A stretch of DNA of 64,000 bases, from NCBI GenBank assembly GCA_030062745.1, contig CP099849.1, positions 14,358,144 through 14,422,143 of the forward strand. Reading direction: 5' to 3'. Source of the stretch: Capitulum mitella (Eukaryota > Arthropoda > Thecostraca > Pollicipedomorpha > Pollicipedidae). Below are positions 59,586 through 64,000 of this stretch, one piece after another. Position numbers and translations under genes: made by a program. The notes under the pieces are model-generated. The model did not search any database, was not told the DNA's origin, and saw only the letters and a program-made list of their open reading frames with translations. How positions within the stretch are numbered: the stretch's first letter is position 1; every line of letters starts with the position of its first letter.

Positions 59586-61649
59586 ACGGGGTTTTTGAAA
59601 ATATTGATATTTTACTATTTTGTCACTCTTGCGCCAAAAATACGAATTGTATTGAGAGGCTTCAGGGAAAATGACCAATTTCTGATGTATATTTCCATTA
59701 TTTTCAGTGATTTTTAACAAAAGGAAGTTTTACACTTCCGTGGTTTAATATCACTGCCAATGCAAGAAAAGATATAGCAAAAGTATATTTTTTTCTTGAC
59801 GATGAATATTAATTTTACGGAACTAGTTAGTACTGTACACCAAAACAGCTAGGCTTGCCACGAACCCTGCACGAGTACATAGTGTTATAAGCTAAGCAAA
59901 GGCTGTGCTAAACTGTTATACAATATAGTTTTAACAAGCCACGGACCGACCGATAATCAATGGGTAGTCTTAGTAGCTGTAGGAAAGGTAAGAAAAGTTG
60001 GAAGTCAGTATTAATATTGGGATGCTACACAGAATGTGTGAAACTTGCTTTTTCAGTGTGAATCTTTTGAACTCTATTCATTGCTCAGCAGGTCAGACCG
60101 AAAGCCAGTGGGACGTAGGGGACTGATTCCAACATGGTTCATAATCAGAGACCAGAATTGTGGTGATATTCCTGTACAGATCATTAATCAGATCTACCCT
60201 GGAAAATGGGAACATAATTTGGAGCCCTTGTTAATGAGAGGAAGTGTGCAAAATAAATCAGATAAGCATTTTTTGCATGACTGCCCAATGTAAGGGCAGA
60301 TCCAGACCATGTGCCAAGGGGGTATAAAATCACCATCCATGTAACTGAACCCATCTTGGAATTTTTTCCTATGGATTTCAGCAACTGTTTTGCCATTTTC
60401 AGAAATAAATGTGTTCTTATTGTTTCAGAAGACATGCATGTATGTGCAAAAATGGGACCAGAGGACACATCAGCTGTCCTTTTTCAACAACAAGGGTCAT
60501 GCCATTGATAGGCCATTGGTCTGCCAGTGGCCTGGTGCTAGGATGTTTGGAAAGGAGTCCTGTGTTACAGTTTAAACAGAAAAGCTGTTTTTGTTGTGAA
60601 TCATTCATCATATGTCATCATTTAGAACAGGAAGGGGGCATTGTTTTGTAAAGTCCAGTTGGCCAAGATGCATTATTTTAATTAGGGTGTTTTTAACTGG
60701 GAGGCCCATCATAAGTATTTTGGCATGTTTTTTCAGATATATTTTGGATGTTGTTTTATATGTGCTTGATTACCAAATGAGACCATTTAGACTTATAGAT
60801 CTCTGGTGGTAACCAGGAAACTTTTTGGAGGCTGGGATACTCTTGTTGTTTTACATGATCTCAGTATCACAGGGCCCCTCAACCATGTTCAAAGTATGGG
60901 TATGTGTCTCCTGGCAACAGCACTGCAGGTTCTTAATTCCTTAATTATGTATATGATTATGCATGTGCATTGTTCATGTGTACATTTTCTCAGCAAGCCA
61001 CTTAAAAGGTCATCAGAAGCTGTTTAATGGCCATGCTCATTGTTTGTTGTGCTGACAGACCTGATGTGGGCTGTGAAGTGATTCCTAAAAATGTGGAAGC
61101 ATGGAAGTTATTTGAAGTTTGTCCTGTTTAAAATACTGATCAGAAATGGTACTTAATTATCTGTACTACCACACTGGTGTATGAAATTTCTTATTCTTGT
61201 CTTAGTTTCTTATTCCATCTACCTTTTTACATCAATCAGTGGTGTAAGACATGTTAAAAAAATCATGGTTAGAGTAAAGGCTGAGAATAAAATAATGTCA
61301 GGGGTAGGGCTCAAATCAGCTCTGGTAGGGCCATTGCACTACCAAGCCTAAAGAAAAAGACACCCCTGGTGGTGCAGTCACACCTGGACTGCATGCTGCA
61401 CCAGAGATGTGATAGGATTTTGACCTTGAATTGCTGTGTTATAACAAATGACTTTATGTCATACAAAACAGTAGCCTTAAAGTATTGCAAGGGCTCAGAT
61501 ACATTACAGGGGATTCTCTGAACTTATACTTGGCCCTGCCTCATTGGATGAACCAAATAGCTCTCACTTGATGCAATTTGTAGCTTACCCTATTGGCATT
61601 AAGTATAATGGTTTTGTGATTTTACTTTGCCATTTTTGGATGATAATTT

Positions 61650-61775
61650 GTAAGATCCCAAGGACAGTGCTTGTTCATGCATTGTTATGGCCTAGTACAA
61701 GTTCCTGGGTCTGTAAGGTCCTAAGGACAGTGCTGGTTGATGCATTTTTATGGCCTAGTACAAGTTCCTGGGGCA
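61650..61775. repeat. Two 63-bp tandem copies
   Basis: GTAAGATCCCAAGGACAGTG and GTAAGGTCCTAAGGACAGTG each begin a copy, followed by TGCAT-TTATGGCCTAGTACAAGTTCCTGGG. This is a simple local duplication in the CpG-free stretch. Confidence 0.85.
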
Positions 61776-62233
61776 GTTTTAGAAATCATTGGGTAGCATT
61801 TAATAAAAATCCAAAGCATTTTTGGGACTGTGTGTATGAACATAAGAGGATGACTTGAGGGCTTTTGGCTTTGTTTTGATTTTTGCTAATTTTTTCTATT
61901 GGTCTTAACATGTACTTTTTATAAGTTGACCTAATGGTTTATACCAAGGGGACAAAAGTTGTAATTACATGTGCTTTGCACAAAAATTCCATTGAGATTA
62001 TTGATTCAAAAGTGCAGTTTTTTAATCCTTAGAAGGGTGTCATCTGTGCTGTTTGAATGAGTTTTTTTTTGTGTAATCAGCAGCAGCAGCAGCAGTTTGA
62101 CAGCTGTCAATTGTGTCAGTGAGCATACCTTTCTAAGTGTAACATTTTCCCCCAGCATACTGAATTTAATCAGTCATTGCCATAAGGCTGAACCATTATC
62201 TCTGAAAAAGGCAACCCCTTCAAAACCAACTAG

Positions 62234-64000
62234 ATGGAGAACTCCAGCTACAGCCATGCAGATTTGGGAGAATTCCAGAAGCAGGTAAGCTGCTAAGTGC
62301 TTTCAGTTTTATATCAGCAGCGATGTTTGCTGGTCCCTGTATTTAACTGCCTGATGCCTGTATTCATTTCATTTGTTGTATATGATGCTCACTTGGAAAT
62401 ACCTGTTAACTGCATTGTTATTGGTATGCATTACATACATTTGTCCATACATGCCTTTTGTAATTGTTCAGTCATGAAAGGTGACCTCAGTATTTGATAC
62501 ATTGATATGCATTGTCAGCTTCTGCAGCATCATTGATTCACTTATTTTTCATTGTTTTTTTTTTGCATTTTTATCATATCATTTTTTTATTATTTATTTA
62601 CATATGATATGAAAAAAATGATGTGATATATGGATTTTCATGTTTGTTCTATAATTAAATTTATAATTATCTCAGACAATTTTATTCATTCATTTTCCAT
62701 TCATAAATCATTCCTTGATTCATTCATTCATTCATTTATTCATTCATGGAATCAGCATTCACTGATTTGGTGAACATTTTGACTGCACCATGACTGTTGT
62801 TGAGCTATATTAATGTGCTGACACTGTTTGTGGTTTTCAGCTCTCAGACATGGTGGTTACATACCAGCATCTGCCACACCAGGAGCAACCAGCTGCCTTC
62901 CAGATGCTGCAGGCCTCCCTGGGCCCATTGCTCTCTGTTCCAGTAGAGTTCTGTGAACCGGAGCACGGTGAGCCTGCTGATGGCTGCCCAGCAGACCCAG
63001 ACAGTGTGTCATCAGAGCCCAGGTGAGGGTTCCACAACCTTGCTTTTGACTTATGGGTGGTTGATGTGCATGATGAATTGCTGTCAGTAAAGAGGGACAC
63101 AGAACCTGGGCATGGCCCAGCATTATTTCGGTAGCATTGTGGTAAGGTATGTGCTATATGGGTCCTTTTATTGATGTTTTGAGATAGGTGACACTGATGC
63201 CCTTATGGCAGGTAGATGACCATACATGTGTGCGTGCGTGCGCGCCTGTGCCTGTGCCTGTGCCTCTGCCTCTGCCTGTGTGTACATCAATTTTGATAGA
63301 TTTATTTTACTGCAGACAGACACACGTCCTGGCCATATTGCAGTGAGGTTTATTTTACTGCAGATGGACAGACATGTCCCGGCCATATTGCGGTGAGATT
63401 TATTTTACTGCAGACAGACACACGTCCCAGCCATATTGCAGTGTGACGGAGAGCCAGGAGGCGGCGCTGGCAGACGCCGCTGCCTGCCCAGTGGCGCCAG
63501 AGACAGCCCCGGCCCAGGTGGAGCCCGCGCCGGACGGCGACGCTGAACAGCCGTGGAGCTCGGCCGCCGAGCCTGCCGTCAAAGAGCAGGTGCGTACCCT
63601 CTCCCCCACTTCTGCCGCGTGGAGTCACAGGGCTCATGCAGACTGCGGAAACTGCTCGACAGAAGGGACGTTGGAATATGCAATCGTAAAGGTGTGTGAC
63701 GGACTGTATACCGTGTAGGTCGCAGTGTTTGTATTGCAGATGTAGCGTTACCCGTCGCGGACCGTTGGCTCCGCTCTGCGCGTCCTGTTTTGGCGTTGTT
63801 TGCGGGTCTGATTTGAAGTCCCCTGTCGCCGTCCTGTACGGTCCTGAGGCGTCGTGCCAGCGTTTCCCGCAGTGCCGCCCTGTCCGTCCGTCTCGGTCAG
63901 TGTACACCGACACGGCTTCGTCTGTACGTCAGGCGGGGGAGCCAGCCGCCGCCGCAGATCCTGGCCAGAAGGCGCAGCCCTCTGAGCGCTACCTGTGCCC
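62234..64000 (+). CDS. Unrecognised protein, first four exons (continues past the window)
   Basis: The family is not recognised. Exons: 62234-62284 (ATG, MENSSYSHADLGEFQKQ), 62841-63022 (LSDMVVTYQHLPHQEQPA and onward), 63442-63589 (VTESQEAALADAAACP and onward) and 63933 to the window edge. Phases are 0, 2, 0 and every junction has GT-AG borders, so the model is internally consistent. The product is acidic and rich in Ala, Pro, Glu and Ser, with a short possibly helical N terminus, and looks disordered in exons 2-4. The window edge stops at SERYLCP, which might open a zinc finger; this cannot be judged from here. A longer 5' UTR exon portion probably begins after the acceptor TTCCCCCAG near 62154. 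The gene is head-to-head with FBXL4, about 3.8 kb apart. Confidence 0.55.
63301..63441 (+). repeat. Three ~49-bp tandem copies ending at a splice acceptor
   Basis: Copies start TTTATTTTACTGCAGA at 63301, 63349 and 63399 and end CATATTGCAGTG, CATATTGCGGTG and CATATTGCAG/TG. Only the last acceptor joins a usable frame; the second has lost its AG to GG. Just before, at 63231-63290, is a GTGCGTGCGCGC and GCCTGT hexanucleotide run. Confidence 0.85.

Larger units (their letters stand above)
57400..63200. other. CpG-depleted block 2
   Basis: CpG is very rare here apart from a cluster at about 59440-60110. From about 60115 to 62329 I find none. TpG and CpA are abundant. The block contains the two 5'-most FBXL4 exons and the first two exons of the gene at 62234, whereas FBXL4 exons from 57394 downward are CpG-rich. 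From 58390 to 62233 no gene is supported; the short open frames there lack domains and splice partners. Confidence 0.8.

Overview
This is animal nuclear DNA, most likely from an invertebrate. The genes are split into short exons with GT-AG introns. Exons are GC-rich, and introns and spacers are crowded with microsatellites, minisatellites and small non-autonomous transposons. The three recognisable genes are a centrosomal pericentrin/Plp homologue, the axonemal microtubule inner protein CFAP210 (CCDC173) and the mitochondrial F-box protein FBXL4. This fits a metazoan with centrioles and motile cilia or sperm flagella. An arthropod such as a crustacean is my guess from the general texture; nothing seen proves it.

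Layout. (1) About 364-8073, plus strand: the C-terminal six exons of a Plp/pericentrin-like protein, with coiled coil, the PACT centrosome-targeting domain and a short tail. The 5' part lies outside the window. (2) 10017-22686, minus strand: CFAP210 in eight phase-consistent exons; the short C-terminal exon was not found. (3) 22.7-41.2 kb: about 18.5 kb without a supported gene, holding MITE-like elements, a ~1.2 kb TTAA-flanked family (two copies in opposite orientation), a LINE reverse-transcriptase relic and simple repeats. (4) 41248-43453, plus strand: an unrecognised, disordered, basic and proline/alanine-rich protein. Its second exon begins in a five-fold tandem repeat that duplicates the splice acceptor, and its reading frame shifts twice. 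(5) 47204-58389, minus strand: a nearly complete FBXL4 in twelve exons. (6) 62234-64000, plus strand: the first four exons of an unrecognised gene that runs off the end.

Two features stand out at larger scale. First, two blocks (about 37.0-41.2 kb and about 57.4-63.2 kb) have almost no CpG. A 2.2 kb stretch at about 60.1-62.3 kb has none that I could find. The neighbouring DNA is full of CpG, and one boundary cuts through FBXL4. Second, short tandem repeats lie next to or across the 3' splice site in four different genes, in two cases copying the acceptor itself. The genes do not form a pathway or operon. No new defence or biosynthetic system was found; the interesting material is in genome structure.
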